Below, in pieces: positions 43,755 to 55,690 of a DNA stretch of 64,000 nt (its first letter is position 1; each line of letters begins with the position of its first letter). Below the pieces are notes generated by a model. The model saw only the letters and a list, made by a program, of their open reading frames with translations, had not been told where the DNA came from and ran no database searches. The stretch spans positions 245,034 through 309,033 of the forward strand of contig VZQC01005757.1 in NCBI GenBank assembly GCA_009823505.1. Direction: 5' to 3'. The translations under genes were made by a program, and so were the position numbers. The stretch is from Rhizomys pruinosus. Lineage: Eukaryota > Chordata > Mammalia > Rodentia > Spalacidae.

Positions 43755-44016
43755 GGGGGGCTGGAGAGATGGCTCAGCGGTTGAGAGTGCCGACTGCTCT
43801 TGCAGAGGACCTGGGTTCAATTCCCAGCACCCACATGGCAACTAAGAACTGTCTTTAACTCCAGTTCCAGCAGAATCCAATGCCCTCTTCTGACCTCCAT
43901 GGCATTGCACAATACAGGTGCACCAACCTACATGCAGACAGTACACTCATATACATAAAAATAATAAATAAATAAATAAATAAATAAATAAAACATGAAA
44001 AAAAGATTTTTAAAAA
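43755..44016 (+). mobile_element. B2 SINE with 14-bp target duplication
   Basis: 'gggctggagagatggctcagcggttgagag' to (AAAT)n tail. 'aggaaacaattagc' is exact at 43741-43754 and 44017-44030. Single-copy middle segment. Confidence 0.96.
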
Positions 44017-44179
44017 AGGAAACAATTAGCTAACTAAATTGAAGTAAAGGATAACTGTTGCTATCTCTTGGTGTTATCATAAGCCTTACTGACAAATTAT
44101 GTTAAATGATATTGAAAATAGCAAGCATAGCTTCTGCCCAGTAGAAATGAATAATTCTATCTCCTAAGTAGTACCTAAT
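44017..44179. other. short non-coding stretch
   Basis: Nothing recognised beyond the B2 target duplication. Confidence 0.5.
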
Positions 44180-44218
44180 ATGTGTGTATGTATTCATGGT
44201 GTTTGTTTGTGTCATTGT

Positions 44219-44252
<34 letters not shown>

Positions 44253-44508
44253 TCAGAGGACAATGTGGGTATTGATCATCACCTACCAATTGCTTATGAC
44301 AGGATCTCTCTGTTCTTTGAACTGCATATGCTGGGCTAGCTGGCCGGAGGGCATCTGGGGACTCTCATGTCTCCCCTTCCCGTCTCTCCTTAGGAGTGCT
44401 GGAATTACAGGCAGACACTGCTGCACCTGGCTTCATGTATACTCTCAGCTCCTCCCACTTGCATGGCACATGCTTCATCTACTGAGTCATCCATATCCCC
44501 AGCCCTAA
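44180..44508 (-). mobile_element. old B4-type SINE (antisense) with (TG)n
   Basis: (TG)n at 44219-44249, then 'ctccttaggagtgctggaattacaggcagacactgctgcacctggct' (antisense B1-like part) and 'catcTactgagtcatccatatccccagccc' (antisense tRNA-like head). Confidence 0.65.
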
Positions 44509-44509
44509 T

Positions 44510-45262
44510 GTTTTGCACTTCCATATTCCAAGACAAACCTATATATTGCTTCACTTTATATAGTGGTTTCTTTTCAATTTGAGGGACATTTTTGTAATAC
44601 TATTTATAAAAATGTTGGATAGGCAATATTTGTACTACATATGTAGTAGCTTATAAACATTACTGTTGGTTATTTTGATAATAACAATAAAGGTGATACA
44701 TAAAATATGTTAAAGGTATTTAATTCATTCTAACATGAGATAGGTGAGCAGGTGTTGCATTCTGCTTTCTACCTCTTACTAGCTAGAGATTTAGGAGACT
44801 TCTTCCCCATGTCTCCCTAATGAAGTAAAAATTATTTTCCTATCTTCTATCAGTGTGAGGAATAGCAAAACTGAAGATATATTGTGGGTTTTCCCCCCGA
44901 CTTCATTAATCTGGCCACATTGTTGCCTCTTGCTGGCAAGATAATAAAGCATAGGTCTCACCTGCCTTCTGGACATGCCATCCCATGTGGGAATTTTTCC
45001 TCTGCAAATGCAATGTTTTTAAGCTACCAAGCTGAGGAATTTCCTTTTGTCAGCGCAGCTCTGCACAATCACAAACAGCCACGGAAGGTCATTTGGGGAA
45101 GCGTGCTCAAGGCTAATTCTGAATACGGGACTCCACGCGCTCCTGCGCCCTGCTCTTGGTCTCAGACTTGGTTTTGAGGTACATGTTTTCTCACTAGCTT
45201 CTTATGTGTGCTCAGAGACTGTCCAGTGGATGGGAGCCTTTCCCAGAAGCTCATGTCTTCTA
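44510..45262. other. non-coding stretch, nothing recognised
   Basis: No supported gene. Confidence 0.5.
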
Positions 45263-45660
45263 GTTTCCTTCTATTGTGGTAAAACCCTCCTACCAACAGC
45301 AACTTGGTGAGGAGAGGGTTTATTTACTTATGTACCCAGGTCACAGTCCATCCTTGGAACTCGAGGCAAGAAGCTGAGAAGGAACCATGCAGGACCTGAT
45401 TTCTGGCTTGCTATCTGGCACATTCTGGTTCATGCTTTTTGGATTTTATACAGTCAGGAATCATCTGCTCAGGAAATGGCACTTCCCTCAGTGGGCTGGC
45501 ACTGCCTTACATCAGTTCAGATAATCAAGTCAATACTTTGTAGATATTGTTCCACACCACCACGTTAAAGACAATTAGAGACTCAGCTGAGATTCTTTTT
45601 GCAGGCAATTCTAGGGGGTGTTAAGTTGGTCATTAATGCTAACTAGCAGGCCATCTCTCA
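45263..45660. repeat. old rodent interspersed repeat, family not named
   Basis: The motif series 'ttctattgtggtaaaaccctcctaccaacagcaacttgg', 'gagagggtttatt', 'aggtcacagtccatc' and 'cagtgggctggcactgccttacatca' recalls a common rodent medium-reiteration repeat, but I cannot name it with confidence. Confidence 0.45.
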
Positions 45661-47997
45661 CCTGGGATTATGGTTTCTAACACTCTCTGGACTCATCTCC
45701 TCCCTTGATCTATGTGTCATTCAGGTGATTAAGCCACAAGCCTAAGTGTTAACAGTGACTATTGTCTTAATGGTGTTTATAAAGCCACAGAACTCTCATT
45801 TCTGTACTATGTGTTTGTGAGTAACATCTGAACCATAAAGCAAGCCTCAGATGTAAATTTCCTTCATCTCCTCCAAAGACTTGTGCCACTTTAGCATTAA
45901 ACTCCAAATTTCCTTTAGAAATACAAGAAGCAAAATGGCCAAAACGTTTACGGAGTGCACAAAGAGGAATTCAAATGGAGTTACTTATAGATCCCATGGC
46001 TTCTAGTTCATGATCCACTGAAGAGGCTCACTAATCAAGTGCCCCAAAGTGCGGTGATGGGTAGTTTCCACTGTTTCTGGCCACCCAGCATGCACTGCCT
46101 TTCTCCACGTAGCTTCTCTTTAGGGGCATGTTTCTCCTCCACTATGCCAAGGTCCACAGCTTCTCATAGTGAGAGATTCGGGTATCTTCTCTGCAGAGAT
46201 GGAAGCTAGAGGGATCACGGCGTCTTCTCCTCTGATCTTGCTCTCATCATCTTGGGCATGGACAGGTGAACCGTGGAGAGTCCAAGGAACGTACCTGCTT
46301 GGCTTTCCCAAGCTGGGTTCTTCAGTCTCCCCTCTAAAACTGTGCTCTTTCCTATATTTTTAGAAGCATATTGTGCTACGTTTCACATAGCTAGAGTTGG
46401 GCTTTTGTTTTCTTGCAATTACAGAATCCCTAAACTTAAACCAGTTAAAAAAAGGAAGTGGCAGGTAGGGGTGCAAGTTGTCTGAGATACTGTTGCCATT
46501 TGTCTACTTTGTTCCAAAGAGGGAAAATGCTACTTCCATATTTATTGCAGAGTTGCTATTGTCAAGCAGTTCTTGTCCTGAGTTCCTAATGTTGTAGTCC
46601 ACAAATCGAGAAGACAAGTTCATATTTACCTTCTTTATAGTCTAAAGGAAGCATTCTCACCAAACTGTAATTCCTGCAGATGATTTCTCTGGAAAGCCAG
46701 GTGACCTATAGTACATTTCCATTAGCATAACATTCAACAGATAGTCATATGCCTCCTCCTTTAAGCTTTACATTAATCAAAATCATTAAAGAAATTAGCA
46801 ACAGAAGCCAGCCTCATTAGATTTAATTCATTCTTCAACGTGTGATAAAACACAATGAACATGTGGGTGGTACCAGGAGGCCTGCCTTCCACAGTGCTTG
46901 TCACTGCCGTAAATGAATTCTGATCCATATCTAATTCACAGGTTTCATTATACACTTAATTTGTAATTGACACTTTAGCCCTCCCATCCCAGAAAGGTGA
47001 TGGATCTTGACTGATATCTATAATTTACTGCTGCTCCCCCCCTCCCCAGATAAAGACACCAAAAGACCAAATATATGTTTCTGTGTGGTTTGCAGTTTGG
47101 CAGCAAGCTTGGACGACTACAGCCACCAGGAATGGGGCCATGCCTGCGGCCGCAGCTCATGCACTCAGTCAGATTGCTTTGTGAAACTGTACACATGAAG
47201 CAATGTGAACGGCGTGCTGGTGACTTGCTTACTTTTTGGAAGTTTGCTAAGTGGCCTGTTACAGGAGCCTTCACCCTTCTAAAGCAGACCTGTGTGGTGT
47301 CTTTGCTTTGCACTTTCAAAGGGAAGCAGTCCTACGAGCAGTCACGCAGCAGACTGAAATGCGTGGCAGTTTTGTGAGCATTCAGTGTTCTGTGCTTTCA
47401 TTTGCCCTGTTTGCTGGCTAGCATCTCGTGCTAGGAAATGGGAACTGACAAGGAAACCAGCAATTCTCCCTGTCACCACCAGAGGATGTTCTCCGCACGG
47501 GATTTGCGGAGCCAGTACGGTTGATTCAAACAGCCCAGCCTTTGCACGCAGGAAGCATAGCAGCTAAGAGGATGCAGAAAATCTCTGAGTCAACCATAGC
47601 TCTCTAGATGGAAGAGAACAGAGCTACTGGTTCAGAATTTAGCTTAACTCTGAGTCATTATCCCCGATACTGACAAACAAAGATAGTCTAAGAAATCTGT
47701 CAGGAGGAGAATGAGAGGCTACCTGTACAATTCTTTTCCAGTTTCAAAAAAGCAGCCATTTAGGCTGATAAATTTAAAAAATAAGTATATTATTATTACT
47801 ATAAGTCTTGTGGTACCAAGATACACAAGAAGGAAAAAAAGGGGGGGGGGCTTAAAAGGAATCTTGTTTTAGTATTCCATTAAAGAAGCAAGCTACTGGA
47901 AATATGATTTATATAAATCCAAAATATAAATTATAAACAGTTTCCAAAGTGTAGTAAGGACACATGTTGTTGATGAGAGCTTCAAGAATCAATGTAT
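45661..47997. other. 2.3 kb of non-repetitive non-coding DNA
   Basis: No gene supported. Around 46975-47570 the GC content rises, and frames of 60-114 codons are open on both strands without domain features. A poly-G run lies at 47840-47850. Confidence 0.5.
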
Positions 47998-47998
47998 T

Positions 47999-48235
47999 GG
48001 GGCTGGAGATACGGCTCAGTAGTTCAGAGCACCGACTATTCTTGCAGAAGATGTGACCACGAATTCCACATGAAAGCCACATGGCAGCTAATGGCCAACT
48101 GTAACTATCCCAGTTCCAGGGGATCTGACGCCCTCTTCTGTCCTCCTTAGGCACTGCACAACACAAATGCACTTACACACAGCAGGCATAACACTCATAC
48201 ACACAGAATAAAATTACTTATTTAATTAATTAAAA
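47999..48235 (+). mobile_element. B2 SINE, old, with target duplication
   Basis: 'ggggctggagatacggctcagtagttcagagc' head and A/T-rich tail. 'aatcaatgtat' stands at 47987-47997 and 48236-48246. Confidence 0.92.
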
Positions 48236-48540
48236 AATCAATGTATGACAGCAAGGTCTGCTATCAAATGTCATGTCCAACTATGAGAGGTTGAATCAAG
48301 TGTCATCTCCAAAGAACATCCATTTAAAGTGGAAGCAGTCCTCATTACATTAATTGAATCTTTTTTGCATCTTACAAGAACACATGAGAACAAATCACAT
48401 ATGTTAAACTCTGTAACTGCCATATGTTAAAGGTAAATCAGTTGGGTGTGTGCTTATAGGTTGTGTACATGAGGACTGTAAAGCACAGAATGTGGTTTTC
48501 ATGTTTGGTGGCACATGGTTTTACAGTATGTGTATTTTAA

Positions 48541-48781
48541 GTTTTTTTTTTTTAATTTATTTCTGTATGTGTATGAATGTACTGTCTGCATGTAGGTTTG
48601 TGCACCCATGTCGTGCAATGCTACGGAGGTCAGAAGAGGGCATCGGATTCCCCTGGAACTGGAGTTCTCCCGGAATTGGAGTTTCAGACGGTTTTCAGCT
48701 GCCATGTAGGTGCTGGGGATCAAACTCGGGTCCTCTGTAAGAGCTGTTGGCATTCTTAACCACTAGGCCATCTCTCCAGTC
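48541..48781 (-). mobile_element. B2 SINE (antisense), 17-bp-duplication subfamily
   Basis: T12 tail, the paired 17-mers at 48650-48666 and 48667-48683, and head 'cattcttaaccactaggccatctctccag'. Target 'cagtatgtgtattttaa' is exact at 48524-48540 and 48782-48798. Confidence 0.96.
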
Positions 48782-48812
48782 CAGTATGTGTATTTTAAAG
48801 GGCATTCTCTGC

Positions 48813-48963
48813 TTTTTTTTTTTTGTCTTTTTGAGACAGGTCTTCCTGTAGCTCTAGCTGTCCTGGAACTCACTCTGTAGACCAGGCTGGTCTTGAACTC
48901 ACAGAGATCTACCTCCCTCTGCCTCCCAAGTGCTAGGATTAAAGGCGTGCACCACCACTCTCT
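48813..48963 (-). mobile_element. B1 SINE (antisense)
   Basis: T-run, 'gagacaggtcttcctgtag', 'tagaccaggctggtcttgaac', 'ggattaaaggcgtgcaccacca'. 'tctctgcttt' flanks both sides. Confidence 0.95.
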
Positions 48964-48967
48964 GCTT

Positions 48968-48971
48968 TAAA

Positions 48972-49012
<41 letters not shown>
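48968..49012 (+). repeat. (TAC)n microsatellite
   Basis: About 14 uninterrupted trinucleotide units directly after the B1 insertion site. Confidence 0.97.
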
Positions 49013-49204
49013 ATAAAAGGTCAGTGTTGCCCCTGGCTCCTGGCAACTACCAGCAGTTTCATTCTCTGTCTGAGCTTGATTACATCACATACTCCACACA
49101 AAGCAGGACCATGCCGTGTGCTTTCCTGGGACTGGCTTATTTCACCTATCATAATGTCACATTTGCACATTTCACCTCATGAAAGCTTCCCTTCTTTTTA
49201 AAAT

Positions 49205-49560
49205 TGGGATAAGGGATGAGGAGATAGCTTGGTGGATGAAGTGATTGCTGAGCAAGCATGAAGACCTGAGTTTGGATCCCTGGTGCCCCTGTATAAGAGC
49301 AGATGTGGTGGTGCATAGCTATATAACCCAGTGATGGGGGTAGAGACAGGCAGATCCTAGGGCCTCCCTGGCCAGACAGCTTGGCCCAGATGAAACTCTG
49401 AGCTCCAGGCCCACTGAGAGACATGAACTCAAACAACCAAGTGGACAGCAGTAGAGGAAGATGCCAACGTTGGCCTGTAGTCCACATGTTCGCTCATGGG
49501 GAAGGGCAACTGTACAAGCATGTGCACCCACACATACACAGGGAGAGAGACAGACAGAAA
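49205..49560 (+). mobile_element. old B3/B4-type SINE
   Basis: 'gatgaggagatagcttggtggatgaagtgattgctgagcaagcatgaagacctgagtttggatccctgg' head (tRNA-like), a 'gtggtggtgcatagctatataacccagtg' middle and 'gagctccaggcccactgagagacat', with a terminal (CA)/(GA)-rich tail. Diverged. Confidence 0.7.
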
Positions 49561-49727
49561 GACAATGAAGTATAATCTCTACTGTGAAGCTATTTCAAAG
49601 ATTCTCCATTTACTCATCTTTTGGTGGACATTTAGGTTGCTTCCACATCTTGGCTAATACTGAATTACAATGCAACATATTTTACTTTTTATTAAGTTCT
49701 TATCTATGTATTTTATTTTATTTTTAC

Positions 49728-49764
<37 letters not shown>
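49561..49764. other. short stretch with (AT)n at 49729-49761
   Basis: AT dinucleotide run; nothing else. Confidence 0.7.
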
Positions 49765-49767
<3 letters not shown>

Positions 49768-49905
49768 TAATAATAGACAGTGTGTGCAGTCAGAGGACAG
49801 CTTTGTGGGGTCAGTTTTCTCCTTCCACCCTTACATGGACCCAGGGATTGAACTCAGCTCACCAGGCTTGTTTGGCAAGTGCCTTTACCAACAAAGCCAT
49901 TTTCA
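49765..49905 (-). mobile_element. old SINE fragment (antisense)
   Basis: 'gacccagggattgaactcagctcaccaggcttgtttggcaagtgcctttaccaacaaagcc' is the antisense of a B4-type SINE head. Confidence 0.6.
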
Positions 49906-50009
49906 AAGCCCTCATTTATTTTCTTTGCAAATGTTGGCATTCTAAAGTAACAAATGCTTTGTACAAATTTCAGTGACAGCTGCAATTCTCTTTTTCAATT
50001 TCTTTTTCC

Positions 50010-50330
50010 ATTTTCATGTGTGCATGTTTGTGCATACATGGTTTTGCATGTGCTTGTGCATGTATGTGGAGAGCTGAGGTCGATGATGGAAATCAGCCTC
50101 TGTGGCTCTTCTACTTTATTCATGGAAACTACTTTATTCCTCAAAGTCAGGGCTCATATATTTGGCTCCTCTTCCTAGCCAGTTTGCTCTGGGGATTCTG
50201 TGTCTCTGCTTTCTGTGGCTGGATTGCATGCACAACCATCTGGCATTTACCTGGGTTTCTTGGGTTGCAAACTTGGTCTTCATGCTTGTACAGTAAGCAC
50301 TTTAGCCACAGAGTCATCCCCTGAGCCCTG
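50010..50330 (-). mobile_element. old B4-type SINE (antisense)
   Basis: The (TG)-rich left end, 'cctgggtttcttgggttgcaaacttggtcttcatgcttgtacagtaagcactttagccacagagtcatc' at the right (antisense head). Diverged. Confidence 0.6.
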
Positions 50331-50578
50331 ATAGTTGCAACTATGTTTTGCTCATGTTTTAAAATTTTTTATGATTTCATGCAACATATTTTTATCACCC
50401 TTAGACTTACTTCCTTATCTGGACTCCACCTGTACAACCCCTCTGGTTTTAGTGTACTCTGTCCTACATATTAAGGCCTATCAACAGTTTGTGTCCCCAA
50501 ATATCCTTCGGCGGATGTCTGTCCACTGGAGCCTGGTTAAACCATCTGGTGTCACAGTGTTAAAGAAAACCAGTTGTC

Positions 50579-50817
50579 GGGCTGGAGAGATGGCCTAGCG
50601 GTTAAGAGCGCCGACCGCTCTTACAGAGGACCTGGGTTCAATCCCCAGCACCCACATGGCGGCCGAGAGCCGTCTGAAGCTCCAATTCCAGGAGAACTCC
50701 AGTTCCAGGGGAATCCGAGACCCTCTTCTGACCTCCGCGGCATTGCACGACACGGGTGCACTGACCTGCATGCAGACAGTGCATTGATACACATACAGAA
50801 ATAATAAAATTAAAAAA
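50579..50817 (+). mobile_element. B2 SINE, 17-bp-duplication subfamily
   Basis: Intact promoter boxes, paired 17-mers at 50678-50694 and 50695-50711. Target duplication 'aaagaaaaccagttgtc' (50562-50578) and 'aaagaaaaaccagctgtc' (50818-50835). This is the original, duplicated-target context of the copy also seen at 59068. Confidence 0.95.
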
Positions 50818-50835
50818 AAAGAAAAACCAGCTGTC

Positions 50836-51833
50836 CCTCTACTACTAGTCATGGTTTTGCAGTAGTTCCTCAGCTAAATTGAGGCTCTTTACCCAGTTCT
50901 CCACTTCTGTGCAGTCTGATTTAAGCTTGCGTAGATCTTGTGCATGCTGTCACCATTGCTAAAGTTTCATATGAGTAGCTTCTCAGCTGTCTGGAAAACC
51001 GCTGTTTCTTGGGATCATCAACCACATCTGGCTCACACAATTTTTCCACCCCTTCGCCCTCAATGTGTTCCTGAGTCTTGTGTGGCAGAGGATTGATGTA
51101 GCTGTCCTATTTGGGATAAGTTCTCCTATAGTCTCTTATTCTCAGCACTTTTGGCCAGTTGGGTTAATCACCATCTACATGAAGCTTTCCTGGTGAGAGT
51201 TGAATGATGCATTAATCTTCTTTCTGTCTGGTTCCACTATGTTCCCTGAGGCTAAGGTGGAGAGGTTGCATTGTAAATGTGTTGCCTAGAGCTAGGCATG
51301 TCACAGACACTTATTTTCCATGTTTGGCCAGTTGTGAAACTTTTTAATAGTCTCCATCTGTTGCAAAAAGAAGCTTTTTTGGTGAATGATAAGAGGTTCA
51401 GTGTTTTTTTTTTTTTTTTTGTAAACATAAGCAATCTGAGAATATAGTAAGAAATTAAGTTGGTCCTAGGGGTATGACAAAGTGGGTTTTTCTCTCTCAT
51501 GAGCTTTGCAGGTAAATGCGTGAGCTAGAAGATATCATGCTGAGTGAAGAACACAGTCCAAAAAACAAATGATGAATGGTATCCCTCATCTGTGGTTGCT
51601 AGCACCAAGTACCTATTGTATGGCAAACTGAGCAAGCAATGTCAATGTGATCTAAAGCAACTGTGCTCTATAATTGTGAATCCCTTAAAAAATAATTTAA
51701 AAAGTGGGTTTGTCTCTAAGTCTATGACCACTCTGGTTATGTGTATTTGGCTATGTTTATAGTACCAACACATAAGTCCCTCCCATTGAGGGTCATTAAA
51801 TCCAATTAGACAGCTGTTGTTCACTCCCAAGAT
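50836..51833 (-). mobile_element. old L1 3'UTR (antisense), left of the composite
   Basis: Text such as 'aaatccaattagacagctgttg' near 51800 matches the old antisense L1 3'UTR at 14866-14890. A T-run at 51404-51420 and a sense-oriented L1 ORF2-end fragment (about 51500-51620) show a further small insertion. Confidence 0.65.
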
Positions 51834-51857
51834 AAAATTGTGATTACTACAACATAG

Positions 51858-52951
51858 AAAGAGAAAACAAATGACCCGCTCAATAGATGAGCAAAGAACT
51901 GAACAGAGACTTCACAAGCGAGGAATTAGAGATGTCTGAGAAACACCTCAAGAACTGCTCAACATCATAATCATTAAGGAAATGCAAATCAAAACCACTT
52001 TAAGAATATCATCTTACTCCAATAAGACTGCTAGGATCAAGAACAAATGATACCAAGTGCTGGAGAGGTTGTGGAAAGGGGAACTCATCCACTGCTGGGT
52101 GGGAATGAAACTCAGACAGCCAACTATGGAAGCAGTGTGGAGAACCCTGGAAGACTTGGAATGAACTTGCCACCGCCCAAGCCCATACCACTCCTGGGCA
52201 TGTACCCTCAAGACTTACGCCACCAGCAGAGATACATGCACGGCAATGTTTATTGCAGCTCTCTTCACAATAGCAAGGAGCTGGAACCAACCTAAATGCC
52301 CTCAACGATGAGTGGAATAGAGAAAATGTGGGTACACCTACACAATGGAGTTCTATGCAACAGTAAAGAAAAGACACATCACGAGCTTTGCAGGAAAATG
52401 GCTGGAGCTAGAGGACATCATGCTGAGTGAAGTAACACAGTCCAGAAAAACAAACGACGAAATGGTATCCCTCATCTGTGGATGCTAGTGGCCAATTACC
52501 CAGTTGTAAAGCATTTCTTGTAAGGGCCCCCTGAGCTTTTGTCCAAAGCAGTTGGGCATAACGCATTTTGGAAACAACAACAAAAAAACAACAGAAAAGA
52601 CTGCATCGAAGAACTGACTGAAACAGTGAACTTCTGCTCAAAACAGTCAACTATCCCCATGGAAAATATTGAGAAAGACTAAGAGATGGAAAGCATGTTT
52701 GGGCAGAATGCATGAGCTCTTGGCGGGGTGGGAGAATGAGTGGGAACACGGGTCTAGATTTGTAAAAAAATAAATATAAATAAATTTTATGTGAAAAAAA
52801 AAAAGAGAGGATGGGGTGTGGTGGGCTCACGCCTTTAATCCTAGCACTTGAGAGGCAAGAGGCAGGCGGATCTTTGTGAGTTCAAGGCCAGCTGGTCTAC
52901 AGAGTGAGTTCCAGGACAGCTGGGGCTGCGGGAGCCCTGTCTCGAAAAGAC

Positions 52952-52982
<31 letters not shown>

Positions 52983-54206
52983 AGTAGCTGTGTATGACAG
53001 ATCCATGAAGCTCTGCAGGGGGTTGGGGCACTGAGGGGTGGGCCATGGATGGGGGAATGAATTAAATTTGATTAAGAAATGTTGTATGAATGCACTCAAT
53101 AAAAATAAAAAGTTTTAAAAAAAACATGGAGCATGGGATGGATACAATGGAGCATGTGTGGGCACAATGGAACATTGTATGGCAAAATGGAGGAGTCTGA
53201 GGACAAAATGAGCATGTGAGGGCACAATGGAGAAATGTAGGGCACGGAGAAATGTGAGGGCACAGTGGAGCATTGTGAAGACACAATGCACAGTGTGATG
53301 CAAAAAATAGACATCGAGATGGCACAATGGAGCAGTGTGATGGCACAATGGAGGCATGTGATGGCACATGGAGCAAGAATGAGGGCACGATGGAGCAGTG
53401 TGATGAAACAATGGAGCAGAGTGAGACACAAGTGGAACAGTGTGAAAACACAATGGAGCAATGTGTGAGGGCAAACAACGGAGCTCAGCGACGCACAATG
53501 GCAGAGTGTGAGGAACAATGGAGCAGTGTGATGACAAAAGGAGCGATGATGTTAGGCACTGGGTGCAGAGTGGGGGTACAATGGAGCTTATGTGATGGCA
53601 CAATGGAGCAGTGTGAGAGACAATGGAGCAGTCGGGCCAATGTATAGCGTGATGACACAATGCATGCAGCATGCTGACACAATGGAGGCACATGAAGACA
53701 CAGTGGAGCAGTGTGTTGGGCACAATGCAGCAGCGTGATGGCAACAAGTGGAGCAGTGTGATGGTACATGGAGCCAGCTGTGAGGGGACAGGGAGCATGT
53801 GTGATACGCAATGTAGCAGAGTGAAGACACAGTGGAGCAGGTGTGATGACACAATGGAGCAGGTGGAGCGCATATTGGCAGTACTTTCGTGGGAAAAATG
53901 TAGGGAGTAGTGAGGCACAATGGGCAGTGTGAGAGCACAACAAGCATTGGTGACAGCAAAATGAGCCTGTGATGACACAATAGAGCAGTGTGATGATGCA
54001 TAGAGCAAGTGTGGATGAACCCAACGGAGCAGGGGAAGGCACAATGGAGCACTGTGGAGGGCAGCAATGGAGCAGGGATGACACAATGAGAGTGTGATGC
54101 ACAATCGACCACAGTGTGGGACATGGTGCTGTTTGTGGGACATGGAGCAGTGTGATGACAAACATGGAGCAGTGTATGGCACAATGGAGCAGCGTGAGGG
54201 CACAAA
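51858..54206 (+). mobile_element. composite L1-B1-L1 tail-minisatellite retroposon, left copy
   Basis: Same structure as 60352-62669. Its flanks are 'aaaattgtgattactacaacatag' (51834-51857, one base missing) and 'aaaattgtgattactacaacagtaga' (54207-54232). Parts: L1 ORF2 end 51858-52480, L1 3'UTR 52480-52800, B1 52805-52980, second L1 tail 52981-53123, minisatellite 53124-54205. Confidence 0.82.
53124..54205 (+). repeat. 21-bp minisatellite, left copy, indel-rich
   Basis: About 51 units of the type acaatggagcagtgtgatggc. Periodicity is repeatedly broken by one-base gains and losses, e.g. 'gagcatgtgagggc' for 'gagcagtgtgagggc'. All long frames here are by-products of the repeat. Confidence 0.95.
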
Positions 54207-54232
54207 AAAATTGTGATTACTACAACAGTAGA

Positions 54233-55690
54233 GATTATTTGCTGGGCTGTTAATTGCTGTAGCTCACAGATTTTACAGATGGATGGAATTTTGATTGGTT
54301 TTCTCCCTTGGGAATTTACATAGTATCTTCTTCTGGTAGTCTATGGGAGCTGGTCTTCAGAAAGGAGGTGTTTCTAAAAAATCAGTTTCAGCTTGATATG
54401 CTCCAAAGTATGTTCTGTTTTAAACAATAGGACCTTGACCTTCAAGTTCTGGGGATGCAATCAAGGGCTGTGGCAGTAGTCTGTGTTATTTCTGGAGTCT
54501 CTTAGGCTATCCTGACCAACAACTTGAAGGGAAGTTTCCTCTGCCTTGTGCTGTGTTTTATTTGTTATATAGATGTAGCTATACATCTATATATCATCTG
54601 TACATATGTACATATTGTATGTATATATAGGTATTGTTCATACAATACACTAAGCAACTTTTGAACTAATATATTTTCTTTATTTTTTCACACCCTCGGT
54701 TTAACTCTCCGTATTCCCTCTTAGGCTAAAATATCCCTGCTTCACCAATTTTTTCCTTGATCACACCTGTCCTCCTACTATCCCCCCTCTCTTCTTCCCC
54801 TTTCCATTTCCCCGGCTCCTGCAGTTACATCAGGGTATACACTCCTCTCTAGGATTTGGTGCTAAGATACACAAAGAGAGAGCACCTACATCACTTGTTT
54901 CTTGAACAGTTTCTAGTTGCATCAATTTACCTGTGAAGTTCATGATTGCATTTTTCTTTTACCACTGAGTAGAACGTCCATTTTAACATTTATATCACAC
55001 TTTCCTTTTCCATCTGTTGGTTGAGGGACATTTAGGTTGTTCCCATTTCTTTGCTATGGAAACAGGAGCAATAAGCATGGAGTGAAAGTATCCCTGCAGG
55101 AGGATATGGAGTCCTTTGGGTATACATACACTTCGAGTATATACTGGAATATGGTAGGTTTTTTTTAGTCTTTTTAAGAGTTCTCCACGCTGATTTCCAC
55201 AGTAGTGTGTACTAGTTCACAATCCCAGCAAGAAATGAGAATTCTACTTTCTACTCCCTCCTGCCAGCATTTGGTGTCATTTGTTCTCTTTAACTTCAGC
55301 CATCTGACTGGGATAAGTGAAGGTCTGTAAAGTAGTTTGATTTATATTTTCCCTAACTACAAAAAAGGTTGAACACTTTTAAAGTGTTTCTTAGGAATTT
55401 CTATTTCTCCTTTTGAGACTGCTCTCTGTTCTGACCCATATGCATTTTTTCAATTTGCTCATTTTGTTTTCTCGAGTCTTTTGTTTTTTGAGTTCTTCTT
55501 TCTGTATCCTGGATATCAACCCCCTGTCAGGTGTACAGCTGGAGAAGAGTTCCCCCCATTCTCTGGGCTTCCTCTTCAGTACTGTGATTGTTTCCTTTGC
55601 TGTATAGAAGCTTTTTAACTTAATGAGGGTTCCCATTTGTCAATTGTTGACCATAACTCCAGAGCAGATGCCTGGAATTTCTGTAACTAC
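54233..55690 (-). mobile_element. old L1 3'UTR and ORF2 end (antisense)
   Basis: 3'UTR from 54233 continues the pre-insertion site. ORF2 C-terminal text runs from about 54840 to 55690, with minus-strand peptide TLIKLKSFYTAKETI at 55600-55640. Decayed. Confidence 0.75.

Larger units (their letters stand above)
50579..55547. repeat. large duplicated block, left copy
   Basis: Collinear with 59068-64000: B2, old L1 3'UTR, composite L1/minisatellite retroposon, old L1 ORF2 end. The two copies differ by scattered substitutions and many 1-3 base indels. The pairing holds to the window end (63960-64000 equals 55508-55547). Confidence 0.93.

Noticed and set aside
46975..47377. Possible host exon (GC-richer, frames open on both strands)
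   Set aside because: No domain, no convincing splice sites, and frames overlap antisense. It looks like chance.
47840..47850. Poly-G run as a G-quadruplex promoter
   Set aside because: An isolated single G-run without the four tracts needed and no gene nearby.
53096..54205. Long minus-strand frames up to 362 codons
   Set aside because: Same minisatellite in the left copy, with frames joined by indels.
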